Below the pieces are notes generated by a model. The model saw only the letters and a list, made by a program, of their open reading frames with translations. It was not told the DNA's origin and did no database searches. Shown piece after piece: positions 1 to 7,918 of a stretch of DNA of 64,000 nt. A program made the translations under genes and the position numbers. Positions within the stretch are counted from its first letter, which is position 1, and each line of letters starts with the position of its first letter. Source of the stretch: Streptomyces sp. MMG1121. Its GTDB lineage: Bacteria; Actinomycetota; Actinomycetes; Streptomycetales; Streptomycetaceae. Location: positions 23,695 to 87,694 of the forward strand of contig NZ_LGDV01000192.1 in NCBI RefSeq assembly GCF_001280015.1. Reading direction: 5' to 3'.

Positions 1-491
1 CAGATCGTGCTCGTGATCCGGCCGAGGGCGTGGATCACCCGGTAGCCGACCGCCGCCGTGACCGCCGTGACGGCCGCGAAGACGACGATGCCGGTCGTGT
101 CGTTCGTGTGCGTCAGCTCGCCCACCGCCTGCCCGGCGAGCACGCTGCCGGACGCGAAGAAGCCGATGTACATCACCACGACCAGCAGCAGCGGTACGAC
201 CGCCCCGCGCACCCCGAACTGCGCCCGTGACTGGATCATCTGAGGCAGGCCCAGCTTCGGGCCCTGCGCCGAGTGCAGGGCCATCACCGCGCCGCCGAGC
301 AGATTGCCGAGCAGCAGGCCGACGACCGACCAGACGACGTCGCCGCCGAAGACGACCGCGAGGGCGCCGGTGACGACGGCCGTGATCTGCAGGTTGGCGC
401 CCAGCCACAGGGTGAACTGGCTGAAGGCCGTGCCGTGCCGCTCCTCGTCCGGAACGACGTCGATGGAGCGCAGTTCCACCAGGCCGCTCAC
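1..491 (-). CDS. NCS1-family purine/cytosine/hydantoin-type permease, C-terminus cut by the window edge
   Basis: The visible 163 residues begin at a GTG directly after the TAG stop of the binding-protein gene, so translation is probably coupled. The N-terminal segment, two early hydrophobic helices (about residues 32-50 and 55-70) and the motif GPKLGLPQMIQSRAQFG near residue 80 are typical of the nucleobase:cation symporter-1 family, which includes CodB and the hydantoin carrier Mhp1. A third hydrophobic stretch follows the motif. It is the last visible gene of the ABC transporter operon, so it probably takes up a heterocycle related to the ABC substrate. The substrate cannot be read from sequence. 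The stop codon lies outside the window. Confidence 0.85.
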   Translation of the reverse strand, partial: MSGLVELRSIDVVPDEERHGTAFSQFTLWLGANLQITAVVTGALAVVFGGDVVWSVVGLLLGNLLGGAVMALHSAQGPKLGLPQMIQSRAQFGVRGAVVPLLLVVVMYIGFFASGSVLAGQAVGELTHTNDTTGIVVFAAVTAVTAAVGYRVIHALGRITSTI

Positions 492-1421
492 CTACTTCAC
501 CAGCCCGTGCTGCCGGGCGTAGGCGTTCGCCACGTCCTCTGGGTCCTTCTTGTCCTTGTCCACCTGGCGGTTCAGCTCGGTGAGCTGGGCGGTGGTCAGC
601 AGGTTGCCGAGCCCCGCGAGTGCCTTGCGGACGGTGTCGTCGGCCTTGCGGTCGGCGACGAGCGGGACGATGTGCTGGCTGGGGACCAGATGCGCGGGGT
701 CGGTCAGCACCACCCAGTCGTTGGCCTTGATGTCGGTGTCGGTGGTGAAGAGGTTCGCCACGTCCACGTCGCCCTTCTTCAGCGCGCCCTTGACCAGCGG
801 CCCGTCGGAGTCGAGCGACTTGAACTCCTTGAATTCCACGCCGTAGACGTCCTTCAGGCCCACTGCGCCGACCTGGCGCTTCTTCACTTCGGGCGCGGCG
901 CCGATGACGAGCTTGCCGTTGTGCTTCCTCAGGTCGGCGAGGGAGGCCAGGCCGTACTTCCTCGCGGTCTGCCGGGTGACGACGAAGGCGTCCGAGTCCT
1001 CCGCCATGCCGTACGGCAGCACCTGGAGGCCGGCGGGCAGGGCCTGGGCGAGGGCGTTCTGCATGGCGCCCGCCTCGGTGGGCGTGGCCTTGGGGTCGAG
1101 GTAGTTGAGCAGGGCGCCCTGGTACTCGGGCAGGAGGTCGATGTCGCCGCCCCTGAGGGCCGGGATGACGATCTCGCGGGTGCCGAGGTTGGGGCGGACG
1201 GTCACCTTCACGCCGGCGCCCTTCAGGGCGGCCGCGTAGAGGTAGCCGAGCACCTGGTTCTCGGTGAAGTTGGCGGTGCCGATGGTGACTCCGCCCTTGC
1301 TGGAGCCGCCGCCGCTGGTGGAGCCCTGGCTGTTGAGCGAGGTGATGCCGCCTCCGCAGGCGGTCAGGGCGGGGACGGAGGCGACCGCGAACAGGCCGCC
1401 GAGGACAGTACGTCGGTTCAT
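492..1421 (-). CDS. Quaternary-amine (osmoprotectant-type) ABC transporter substrate-binding lipoprotein
   Basis: This 309-residue exported protein has an N-terminal twin arginine (R3-R4), a short hydrophobic stretch and the lipobox LTAC with Cys22, so it should be a lipoprotein, possibly Tat-exported. The mature part begins with a Gly/Ser linker and then matches the OpuAC/ProX type II binding fold, as in TIGTANFTENQVLGYLYA and the later segment with LLPEYQGALLNYL. Family members bind glycine betaine, choline or carnitine, and some bind ergothioneine (EgtU). The gene lies 20 bp downstream of a permease gene and is followed without a gap by an NCS1 permease. Its divergent neighbour is a MIO-less HAL-like enzyme, which makes a histidine-betaine ligand plausible. 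Confidence 0.9.
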   Translation of the reverse strand: MNRRTVLGGLFAVASVPALTACGGGITSLNSQGSTSGGGSSKGGVTIGTANFTENQVLGYLYAAALKGAGVKVTVRPNLGTREIVIPALRGGDIDLLPEYQGALLNYLDPKATPTEAGAMQNALAQALPAGLQVLPYGMAEDSDAFVVTRQTARKYGLASLADLRKHNGKLVIGAAPEVKKRQVGAVGLKDVYGVEFKEFKSLDSDGPLVKGALKKGDVDVANLFTTDTDIKANDWVVLTDPAHLVPSQHIVPLVADRKADDTVRKALAGLGNLLTTAQLTELNRQVDKDKKDPEDVANAYARQHGLVK

Positions 1422-1441
1422 TGCGGGGGTCCTCGGGTTTC

Positions 1442-2104
1442 CTAGGCGGTGCGGTGGCGGAACAGGAAGCGCTGGAGGGAGGCGAGGGCCACGTCCAGGA
1501 CGATGGCGACCAGGGCGACCAGCACCGCGCCGCCGAGCACCTGGACGAGGTCGCGTTGGGCGAGGCCGTCGAAGACGTAGCGGCCGAGGCCGCCGAAGGA
1601 GACGTACGCGGCGATCGTGGCCGTGGCGACCACCTGGATCAGGGCCAGCCGCAGGCCGGTCATGATCAGCGGGAGGGCGAGCGGCAGTTCCACCTGGAGC
1701 AGTACCTGGTGGCCGCGCATGCCCTGGCCGCGCGCCGCGTCCTTGACGTCCGGGTCGACGGCCGTCATGCCGGCGTAGGTGTTGGTGACGATCGCCGGCA
1801 CCGCGAGGGCGACCAGCGCGACGTACACCGGCAGCATCGACAAGCCGCCGGCCAGGAAGACCAGCACGACCAGGCCGACGGTGGGCAGGGCGCGACCGAA
1901 GGAGGCGAGGTTGATCGCGAGGAACGCGCCCTTGCCGGTGTGTCCGATGAGCAGGCCGAGCGGCAGTCCGATGGCGGCCGCGATGAGCGTGGCCAGCAGG
2001 GAGTACTGCAGGTGCTCGGCGAGACGGTGGGCGATGCCGTCGGGCCCGGCCCACTGGGCGCCGCTGGTCAGCCAGCTGCCGAGGTTCTTGAGCAGTTCGT
2101 ACAT
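1442..2104 (-). CDS. Quaternary-amine ABC transporter permease (second)
   Basis: This 220-residue integral membrane protein has about five hydrophobic helices. It carries the BPD_transp_1 EAA-type loop with AARGQGMRGHQVLLQVELP followed by LALPLIMTGLRLALIQ, which docks on the ATPase. Length and layout match OpuCB/OpuCD and YehW-type subunits. It starts 1 bp after the TGA of the upstream permease gene and ends 20 bp before the binding-protein gene, so it sits in the middle of a tight operon. It should pair with the preceding permease as a heterodimeric channel. Confidence 0.92.
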   Translation of the reverse strand: MYELLKNLGSWLTSGAQWAGPDGIAHRLAEHLQYSLLATLIAAAIGLPLGLLIGHTGKGAFLAINLASFGRALPTVGLVVLVFLAGGLSMLPVYVALVALAVPAIVTNTYAGMTAVDPDVKDAARGQGMRGHQVLLQVELPLALPLIMTGLRLALIQVVATATIAAYVSFGGLGRYVFDGLAQRDLVQVLGGAVLVALVAIVLDVALASLQRFLFRHRTA

Positions 2105-2105
2105 C

Positions 2106-2747
2106 TCAGGCTCGCCTCCTGGTCCAGGGGGTGAGGGCGTACTGGACGGCGACCAGGGCCGCGTCCGCGACGACCGCGAGGAGCAGGGTGAGGACCACTC
2201 CGGCGATCACCGGAGTCGGGAAGTCGCGCTGGAAGCCGTCGGTGAAGAGCTGGCCCAGGCCGCCGTCGCCGATGTAGGTCGCGACGGAGACGAGGGAGAT
2301 CGACATCACCGTGGCGATGCGGACGCCCGCCATGATCACCGGGAGCGCGAGCGGGAACTCGACGGTGAGGAGCGTGCGCAGCGGGCGCGTGCCCATCGCC
2401 TTCGCGGCCTCCTTCACCTTCACGGGGACCGAGTCGAGGCCCTCGACGGTGTTCCGCAGCAGGACGACCAGGGTGTAGACCGTCAGGCCGGTCACGGTGG
2501 TGGTCCGGGTCAGGCCGCTGACCGGGAGCAGGAGCACGAAGATCGCGATCGACGGGATCGTGAACAGGACGTTGGACAGGCCCAGCAGGAAGCCGCGCAG
2601 GGGGCGGATCCGGTGGGCGATCACTGCGAGCGGCAGCGAGATCAGCAGCCCGAGGAGGACGGCGGTCAGGGCGGCCTGCAGGTGGGAGAGGGTGAGTGAG
2701 GTGAGGTCGTCGGTGTGGGCGGATATCCAGGACCAGTCGATCGTCAT
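2106..2747 (-). CDS. Quaternary-amine ABC transporter permease (first)
   Basis: This 213-residue membrane subunit is paralogous to the next permease. It shows the same fold, including the EAA loop with KVKEAAKAMGTRPLRTLLTV and FPLALPVIMAGVRIATVMS. The start is the ATG that overlaps the TGA of the ATPase gene by 4 bp; the longer upstream reading frame is only a shadow of that ATPase gene. Two separate permeases plus a separate binding protein is the arrangement of Opu/Yeh importers, and differs from the fused permease-binding proteins of some firmicute EgtU systems. Confidence 0.92.
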   Translation of the reverse strand: MTIDWSWISAHTDDLTSLTLSHLQAALTAVLLGLLISLPLAVIAHRIRPLRGFLLGLSNVLFTIPSIAIFVLLLPVSGLTRTTTVTGLTVYTLVVLLRNTVEGLDSVPVKVKEAAKAMGTRPLRTLLTVEFPLALPVIMAGVRIATVMSISLVSVATYIGDGGLGQLFTDGFQRDFPTPVIAGVVLTLLLAVVADAALVAVQYALTPWTRRRA

Positions 2748-3778
2748 GCCGCCACCCGCACTTCGGCGTGGGCACGGCCGGCGTGCTCGTGGATGTCGTC
2801 CCGGGAGGAGACGCCGGTGAGGACGCCGTCGGCGTCGACGCGGGCGATCAGGCCGGTGGGGGAGGCGACCGACTCGTTGAGGGCGGAGAGGAGGGAGTCG
2901 CCGTCCGTCAGTGGTCGTACGGGGATCTCGGCGTCCTTCGAGGCCCAGTGCAGGGGCCTGTTCGCGGAGTCGAGGACGAGGGTCCAGGTGCCGCCCTCCG
3001 GTGCCGGGCCCCGGGGGACGTCGGCGAGGGTCTTCAGCGACAGCAGCTTCAGTCCGCGCTCGGCGCCGAGGAAGCCGGCCACGAAGTCGTCGGCGGGGCG
3101 GGCGAGGAGTTCGGCGGGCGGGGCGCACTGGACGAGATGGCCGCCGGTACGGAACACCGCGATGCGGTCGCCGAGCCGCACCGCCTCGTCGATGTCGTGC
3201 GTGACGAAGACGATGGTCTTGCTCAACTCCTGCTGGAGGCGCAGCAGTTCGTCCTGCAACTGGGTGCGCACGACGGGGTCGACCGCGCCGAACGGCTCGT
3301 CCATGAGCAGCACCGGCGGGTCGGCGGCGAGCGCGCGGGCCACGCCGACGCGCTGCTGCTGGCCGCCGGAGAGCTGGTGCGGGTAGCGCCTGCCGGCGTC
3401 GGCGGCGAGGCCGACCGTCTCCAGCAGTTCGGCGGCGCGGGCCCGGGCCTTCCTGCGGTTCCAGCCGAGCAGCAGCGGGACGGTGGCGATGTTGTCGAGG
3501 ACCGTGCGGTGCGGGAAGAGTCCGGCTTGCTGGATGACGTAGCCGATGGAGCGGCGCAGCTCGGCTGCGTCCTGCCGCGTGACGTCCTTGCCGCCGACGC
3601 GGATGGTGCCCGAGGTCGGCTCGATCATCCGGTTGATCATCCGCAGGGTGGTGGTCTTGCCGCAACCGGAAGACCCGACCAGGACGGTGAGGCCGCCCTC
3701 CGGCATCTCCAGGTCGAGATCGTGGACTGCTGTCGTGCCGTTGGGGAAGCGCTTGTTCACCGCGTCGAACTGGATCAT
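2744..3778 (-). CDS. Quaternary-amine ABC transporter ATP-binding protein with CBS domain
   Basis: This 344-residue ATPase energises the importer. Walker A is GSSGCGKTT (residues 35-43), the signature is LSGGQQQRVGVARAL and Walker B is VLLMDEPFGAVD, followed by the switch His in THDIDEAVRL. The last 90 or so residues resemble a CBS domain, the part that senses ionic strength or nucleotides in OpuA-type ATPases. It is the first gene of the operon, transcribed away from the HAL-like gene. A perfect TTGACA lies on this strand at 3838-3843, but I find no convincing -10 box at standard spacing. Confidence 0.93.
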   Translation of the reverse strand: MIQFDAVNKRFPNGTTAVHDLDLEMPEGGLTVLVGSSGCGKTTTLRMINRMIEPTSGTIRVGGKDVTRQDAAELRRSIGYVIQQAGLFPHRTVLDNIATVPLLLGWNRRKARARAAELLETVGLAADAGRRYPHQLSGGQQQRVGVARALAADPPVLLMDEPFGAVDPVVRTQLQDELLRLQQELSKTIVFVTHDIDEAVRLGDRIAVFRTGGHLVQCAPPAELLARPADDFVAGFLGAERGLKLLSLKTLADVPRGPAPEGGTWTLVLDSANRPLHWASKDAEIPVRPLTDGDSLLSALNESVASPTGLIARVDADGVLTGVSSRDDIHEHAGRAHAEVRVAA

Positions 3779-3824
3779 GAGATGTCCCTTGCCCGGCTGT
3801 ATAACGTCATGCAGAGTTCTTGGT

Positions 3825-3834
3825 GTCTGAATAG
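3825..3834 (-). promoter_or_regulatory. 10-bp motif shared with the hutU operator
   Basis: In the 141-bp divergent region between the ABC operon and the HAL-like gene the minus strand reads CTATTCAGAC. Exactly the same 10-mer occurs on the plus strand at 10753-10762, where it forms the left arm and flank of an inverted repeat over the hutU promoter. Both copies are unusually AT-rich for this genome and both lie beside genes for histidine-like substrates. No second arm is visible here, so this may be a half-site or coincidence. Confidence 0.4.
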
Positions 3835-3919
3835 GTTGTCAATGCTTCGGTGTTAATCCGAGGTAACCGATGTCCGCAGGGCAAGATCGAATGTCCGGAT
3901 TGAGGGGAGTTTGGACGTG

Positions 3920-5437
3920 ATGTCGTCTCGTATCGTGGACGCACCGGAGTCCGTACGGTCCACGCGCTCCGCGACCGTGGTCCTGGACGGGTCCGGACTC
4001 GGCGTCGAGGACGTGGTGCGCCTCGCCGACGGGACCGCACGGCCGGTCCCCGCGGACCGGGCGCTGCGGCGGACGGAGGAGTCCTGGAACGCCGCCCGGC
4101 AGATCGCCGCCACCGGACGCGTCTACGGCCGCTCCACCGGTGTGGGCGCCAACCGGAACGAGGACGTGCCCACCGACGCCGCCACCGGACACGGTCTGCG
4201 CCTGCTGCGCAGCCACGCCGGCGCCATCGGCGCGGAACTCCCCGCCCGGCAGGTGCGCGCCACGCTCGCCGTCCGCGCCAACCAGCTGCTGGCCGGCGGC
4301 GCCGGGCTCAGGCCCAGCGTGGTCACCGCCCTGTGCGAGGCGCTTCAGAGCGGCGCGTATCCGGTCGTCAACGAGTTCGGCTCCGTCGGCACCGGCGACA
4401 TAGCGGCCCTCGCCCAGATCGGGCTCGCGCTCGCCGGCGAGCACCCGTGGCGGGGTGCGGGCGCCCCCGAGCCGCAGCCCCTGGACAACAACGACGCCCT
4501 CGCCTTGATCAGCAGCAACGCCCTCACCCTCGGCCAGTCCGCGCTCGCCCTGCACGAACTGCGCGGGCTCATCGGCGCCACCCAGGTCGTCGCGGCCCTG
4601 TCCCTGCTCGCCGTCGACGGCTCCCACGAGGCCTACGCCGCCCCCGTGCACGCCGCCCGCCCGCACCGGGGCAGCACCGAGACGGCCCGCCGGATGCGCG
4701 AGCTGATCGGCGCCGCCGACCGGCCGACCCCGCCGCTCGGCCGGATCCAGGACCCCTACGGTTTCCGCTGCCTGCCCCAGATACACGGCCCGGCGCACGA
4801 CGCGGCCGACGCCCTGGAACAGGTCCTGGCCGTCGAGATCAACGCGGCCGCAGAGAACCCGCTCATCGCTCCCGAGGACCTCGCCGCCTACCACCACGGC
4901 GGCTTCTACCAGGCCCAACTCGCCCTTGCCCTCGATCACTTCAGGCTCGCGGTGACCCAGGTGGCCCGGCTGTCGACGTCCCGGCTGTCCACGCTCAACG
5001 AGCCCGCCTACACCCGGCTGCGCCCCTTCCTCGCCGACCACGAGCCGGCCTCCTCCGGCGTGATGATCCTGGAGTACGCGGCCGGCGCCGCCCTCGGCGA
5101 TCTGCGTGCCTTCTCCGCGCCGGCCTCGCTGGGCCACGCTGTACTCTCCCGGGGCGTCGAGGAACAGGCGAGCTTCGCCTCGCTCGCCGCGCGGCAGACC
5201 CTGCGCGCGTGCGATGCGTATCGTCTGGTGGTCGGCTGCGAACTCGTCGCCGCCGTCCGCGCGCTGCGCCAGCGCGACCTGCGGCCCGACCCGGGGCTGC
5301 CGGCCGGCCGGGCGTTCGCGCTCGCCGAGCCGGTCCTCGACGCCGACCCGGCCGACCGGCCGCTCACGGACGACGTGACGGCGGCGGCCGCACTGCTCGA
5401 CCGGTTCACGGACATCTGGAGGGGGAGCGCGTCATGA
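3920..5437 (+). CDS. Histidine/aromatic ammonia-lyase-like protein lacking the MIO tripeptide (candidate ergothionase-type lyase)
   Basis: The 505 residues follow the HAL/PAL fold. They include VYGRSTGVGA (Tyr69, matching the catalytic loop Tyr of HAL), LLRSHA (His99), NQLLAGG, QDPYGFRC and VEEQASFAS (the late Glu). The MIO-forming triad is missing: where HALs read GSVGASGDLAPLA this protein reads GSVGTGDIAALA (154-165), one residue short and without the Ser, and the HAL LLNGT segment is LISSN. It therefore should not make the MIO electrophile or deaminate histidine in the usual way. I recall ergothionase, which removes trimethylamine from ergothioneine, as a MIO-less relative. GAGGGGAG lies 10 bases before this ATG; a GTG one codon earlier (3917) is equally possible. 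The gene overlaps the RpiR gene by 4 bp. Confidence 0.85.
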   Translation: MSSRIVDAPESVRSTRSATVVLDGSGLGVEDVVRLADGTARPVPADRALRRTEESWNAARQIAATGRVYGRSTGVGANRNEDVPTDAATGHGLRLLRSHAGAIGAELPARQVRATLAVRANQLLAGGAGLRPSVVTALCEALQSGAYPVVNEFGSVGTGDIAALAQIGLALAGEHPWRGAGAPEPQPLDNNDALALISSNALTLGQSALALHELRGLIGATQVVAALSLLAVDGSHEAYAAPVHAARPHRGSTETARRMRELIGAADRPTPPLGRIQDPYGFRCLPQIHGPAHDAADALEQVLAVEINAAAENPLIAPEDLAAYHHGGFYQAQLALALDHFRLAVTQVARLSTSRLSTLNEPAYTRLRPFLADHEPASSGVMILEYAAGAALGDLRAFSAPASLGHAVLSRGVEEQASFASLAARQTLRACDAYRLVVGCELVAAVRALRQRDLRPDPGLPAGRAFALAEPVLDADPADRPLTDDVTAAAALLDRFTDIWRGSAS

Positions 5438-6306
5438 GCGTGGACAGCGGCACGGGGGGGACGCCCGGCGTTTCGGACAGTCCCGCGAACCGGCTGCAGG
5501 TGTTGTTCGAGGGCCACCGGCTCACGCCGACCCAGCGCCGGATCGCGCACAGCATGGTCCGGCGCGCCGCCGACGTGCCCTTCCTGTCCAGCGTGGAACT
5601 GGCCGAGCTGGCCGGGGTCAGCCAGCCGTCCGTGACCCGGTTCGCCGTCGCCCTCGGCTTCGACGGCTATCCGGCGCTGCGCAGGCATCTGCGCGAGGTC
5701 GTCCCCGCCGAACCGGCCGCCGAGGCGGGCGCGTTCAACGAGTACCAGCAGGCCGTCGAGGCCGAGATCGAGAACCTCAGGCACCTCGCCGAACTGCTCG
5801 CCGACCCGCGCCCGGTGCAGAAGGCCGGCCGGATCCTCGCCGCGTCCCGGCCGCTGCCGGTGCTCGGGCTGCGCGCCGCCGCCTCGCAGGCCTACGGCTT
5901 CGCCTACTTCGCCGCCAAGGTGCACCCGGACGTCCGGCTGCTCAACGAGGGCGGCACCATGATCCAGGACCGCATCGACGCGGCCGTCCGCGCGGGCGCC
6001 TCCGCGCTGCTGTGCTTCGCGCTGCCCCGGCATCCGCGCGAGGTCGTGGACACCCTCGCCTACGCCAAGGACGTGGGGCTGACCACCGTCACGGTCGCCG
6101 ACTCCGCGTTCGCCCCGGTCGCGAAGTACTCCGATCTGCTGCTGCCCGCCGCCGTCGGCACCGGCCTCGCCTTCGACACCGCGTGCGCCCCGATGCTGCT
6201 CGGCCGGGTCCTGCTGGAGGCGGTCTGCGACGACCTCCCCGACGCCCAGGCCCGGCTGGAGGAGTTCGACGCGAAGGCGGCGGCACGGGGGCTCTTCGTG
6301 GAGTGA
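5434..6306 (+). CDS. MurR/RpiR-family transcriptional regulator (HTH + SIS)
   Basis: This 290-residue regulator has an N-terminal HTH_6 domain (about residues 20-95) with the recognition segment LAELAGVSQPSVTRFAVALG, and a C-terminal SIS domain (about 125-265) of the fold that usually binds phosphorylated sugars. It starts inside the stop of the lyase gene (ATGA), so the two are co-translated. It is the obvious local regulator of the lyase and of the divergent transporter. SIS-domain RpiR proteins controlling catabolism of non-sugars are known, so the effector could be the transported compound or its product. Confidence 0.9.
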   Translation: MSVDSGTGGTPGVSDSPANRLQVLFEGHRLTPTQRRIAHSMVRRAADVPFLSSVELAELAGVSQPSVTRFAVALGFDGYPALRRHLREVVPAEPAAEAGAFNEYQQAVEAEIENLRHLAELLADPRPVQKAGRILAASRPLPVLGLRAAASQAYGFAYFAAKVHPDVRLLNEGGTMIQDRIDAAVRAGASALLCFALPRHPREVVDTLAYAKDVGLTTVTVADSAFAPVAKYSDLLLPAAVGTGLAFDTACAPMLLGRVLLEAVCDDLPDAQARLEEFDAKAAARGLFVE

Positions 6307-6389
6307 CGCGGGCGTTCTCAGACTCGTCTCACGTTCGCTCGCTACCGTCCCGGGCCGTCAGCTGTGCCGGGACGACGAGGAGGCGGATC

Positions 6390-6974
6390 GTGGCGCGCGG
6401 AGGACATGGACTGGCCCGGGTGGCCGTCGTCGTACGGGCCGGGGCCGCACCCCTGTGGTGGTCCGGGGTGTTCGCGGCCGGGGTCGGGGTGCTGCCGCCC
6501 GGGGTGACCGGACGCCGGATCGGGGTGCTGGCCGGGGCCGCGCTGTTCCTCGTGGCCGCGGCCGTCGTACCGCTGGTGCGGCGCGGCCGGTACGTCGCCC
6601 TCGCCCGTGGGGCGGCCCGCGCGGGCAAGTACGACGTGCTCCAGGACCGGGCGGTGACCGTGCGCACCTGGCGCCGGGGCCACCGCTGGTGGCTCCTGCC
6701 GGCCTGCGCGGCGGCCCTCGGCTCCGCCTTCGCCGTCCCGGCGGCGGGCGGCATGCTGCTGGCCGGGCTCGGCACCGGGCTGCGGCTGAAGGCCGCCTGG
6801 ATCGGCCGGCGCGAGCGGGACGGGCAAACGCTGCTGTGGGTGCGCGTCGACTGGCTCGGCCGGCGGGGCGGGAGCCCGGTGGGCAAGGCCGTCAAGGGCC
6901 TGCGCAGTACGGGCATCGCGGCCGGCGACGCGGCCCCGGGCGGGGCCTGCCGCCGCACCGCGGCACTCGCCTGA
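6390..6974 (+). CDS. Small membrane protein of unknown function
   Basis: The GTG start has GAGGAGG 6-7 bases upstream. The 194 residues contain two hydrophobic hairpins, about residues 13-60 (WWSGVFAAGVGVLPPG, then LAGAALFLVAAAVVPLV) and 100-135 (WWLLPACAAALGSAFAVPAAG), separated by a basic loop. The tail is basic and reads like a cytosolic end. I do not recognise a family. It converges on the Roadblock gene with 9 bp between them and shows no link to the RpiR operon except strand. Confidence 0.65.
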   Translation: MARGGHGLARVAVVVRAGAAPLWWSGVFAAGVGVLPPGVTGRRIGVLAGAALFLVAAAVVPLVRRGRYVALARGAARAGKYDVLQDRAVTVRTWRRGHRWWLLPACAAALGSAFAVPAAGGMLLAGLGTGLRLKAAWIGRRERDGQTLLWVRVDWLGRRGGSPVGKAVKGLRSTGIAAGDAAPGGACRRTAALA

Positions 6975-6983
6975 CCCCCCCGG

Positions 6984-7358
6984 TCACACCTCCAGGTCCT
7001 CCTCGATCCGCTTGAGCTGGTGCCGGGCCATCGCCAGGTTGGACCGGCCCGCGTCGAGGACCAGGTAGAGGAACAGGCCGTTGCCGCCACGGCCCTTGAG
7101 CAGGCGGATCAGGTGGTACTGGTCCGACAGCGTGATCAGGATGTCCTCGATCTCGGCCTTGAGGCCCAGGTGTTCCATCGTGCGCATCTTGGCGCGGATG
7201 ACGTCGGTGTTGCCGGCGGCGGCCACGTTCAGGTCGAAGGTCTTGCTGCCGCCCATCGTGCCCAGCGCCATGCCGCTGGTGTAGTCGACGAGCGCGACGC
7301 CGGTAGCGCCCTCGATCGAGGTGAGGGCTTCCTTCAGCGCGGTCTCGGTGTTGGCCAT
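6984..7358 (-). CDS. Roadblock/LC7-domain protein A
   Basis: This 124-residue protein is a single Roadblock/LC7 domain. It has the pattern alpha helix, GATGVALVDYTSGMALG strand pair, long helix, IEDILITLSDQYHLIRLL strands and a final helix. Such proteins dimerise and bind Ras-like GTPases (MglB in Myxococcus, CvnB in Streptomyces conservons) as GAPs or scaffolds. It belongs to a four-gene minus-strand group with two further Roadblock-like genes and a PATAN-like gene. No GTPase or sensor kinase is encoded nearby, unlike a conservon. Confidence 0.85.
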   Translation of the reverse strand: MANTETALKEALTSIEGATGVALVDYTSGMALGTMGGSKTFDLNVAAAGNTDVIRAKMRTMEHLGLKAEIEDILITLSDQYHLIRLLKGRGGNGLFLYLVLDAGRSNLAMARHQLKRIEEDLEV

Positions 7359-7380
7359 GGTGGGTCCTTTCGGTGCGGGC

Positions 7381-7872
7381 TCAGCTGTCGGTTGCGGTGC
7401 GCGCCTCGGCGGCCGTGGCGCGGGTCGTACGGGTCCGTGCGGGTGTGGTGGGGGTGGCCTGGCGCGGCGCCGCGGCGGTCCGGGCGGCGGTGTCGGCGGC
7501 GTCGAGCAGCTCTCCGATCCGGGCGCCGGCCCGGCGGCCCTCCAGATGCAGCCGGCCGACGTTGACCCGGCCTTCGGCGAGCAGGGTCAGTACGGCGGTG
7601 CGGCCGGCCGCGTAGGTGGCGACGTAGCCGCCCTCGCCACGCACCAGCAGTTCGCGGAAGCCGCCGTGCCCGGTGGCGTCACTCACCCGTACGGCGACGC
7701 CCAGCGCGGCCGCGGTCAGCGCAGCCAGTCCCTCCGGGTCGACCCCGGGGGTGTCGTGGGCGACGGCGAGCCCGTCGACGCCGGCCGCCAGGGCGCCGGT
7801 GAGCTGCGGCACCCGGGTCCGCAGCCGGCGCAGCTCCTCCAGGACGGCCCGGAGGTCCTCCTCGGACACCAT
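7381..7872 (-). CDS. Roadblock/LC7-like protein B with a disordered C-terminal tail
   Basis: The ATG chosen has GAGGAGAG six bases upstream; an upstream in-frame ATG at 7938 has no such site. The 163 residues begin with a helix rich in Leu and Arg, then a diverged Roadblock core (VDGLAVAHDTPGVDPEG, later GYVATYAAGRTAVLTLL), a segment VNVGRLHLEGRRAGARI and an Ala/Thr/Arg tail of about 40 residues. The domain layout resembles the actinobacterial Roadblock proteins encoded beside other Roadblock genes. It lies 22 bp upstream of protein A and 46 bp downstream of the PATAN-like gene, in one probable operon. Confidence 0.75.
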   Translation of the reverse strand: MVSEEDLRAVLEELRRLRTRVPQLTGALAAGVDGLAVAHDTPGVDPEGLAALTAAALGVAVRVSDATGHGGFRELLVRGEGGYVATYAAGRTAVLTLLAEGRVNVGRLHLEGRRAGARIGELLDAADTAARTAAAPRQATPTTPARTRTTRATAAEARTATDS

Positions 7873-7918
7873 CAGCTCTCTCCTCTCGGCAGGGCGGCGT
7901 TCGGCGGGGCGGTGCCGT

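Noticed and set aside
3839..5137. 432-codon minus-strand frame opposite the HAL-like gene
   Set aside because: Repetitive Gly/Ala/Val composition with no motif; a GC-bias shadow.
3920..5437. Naming this gene hutH
   Set aside because: The MIO tripeptide is missing and the context is an Opu-type transporter and RpiR regulator, not the hut operon.
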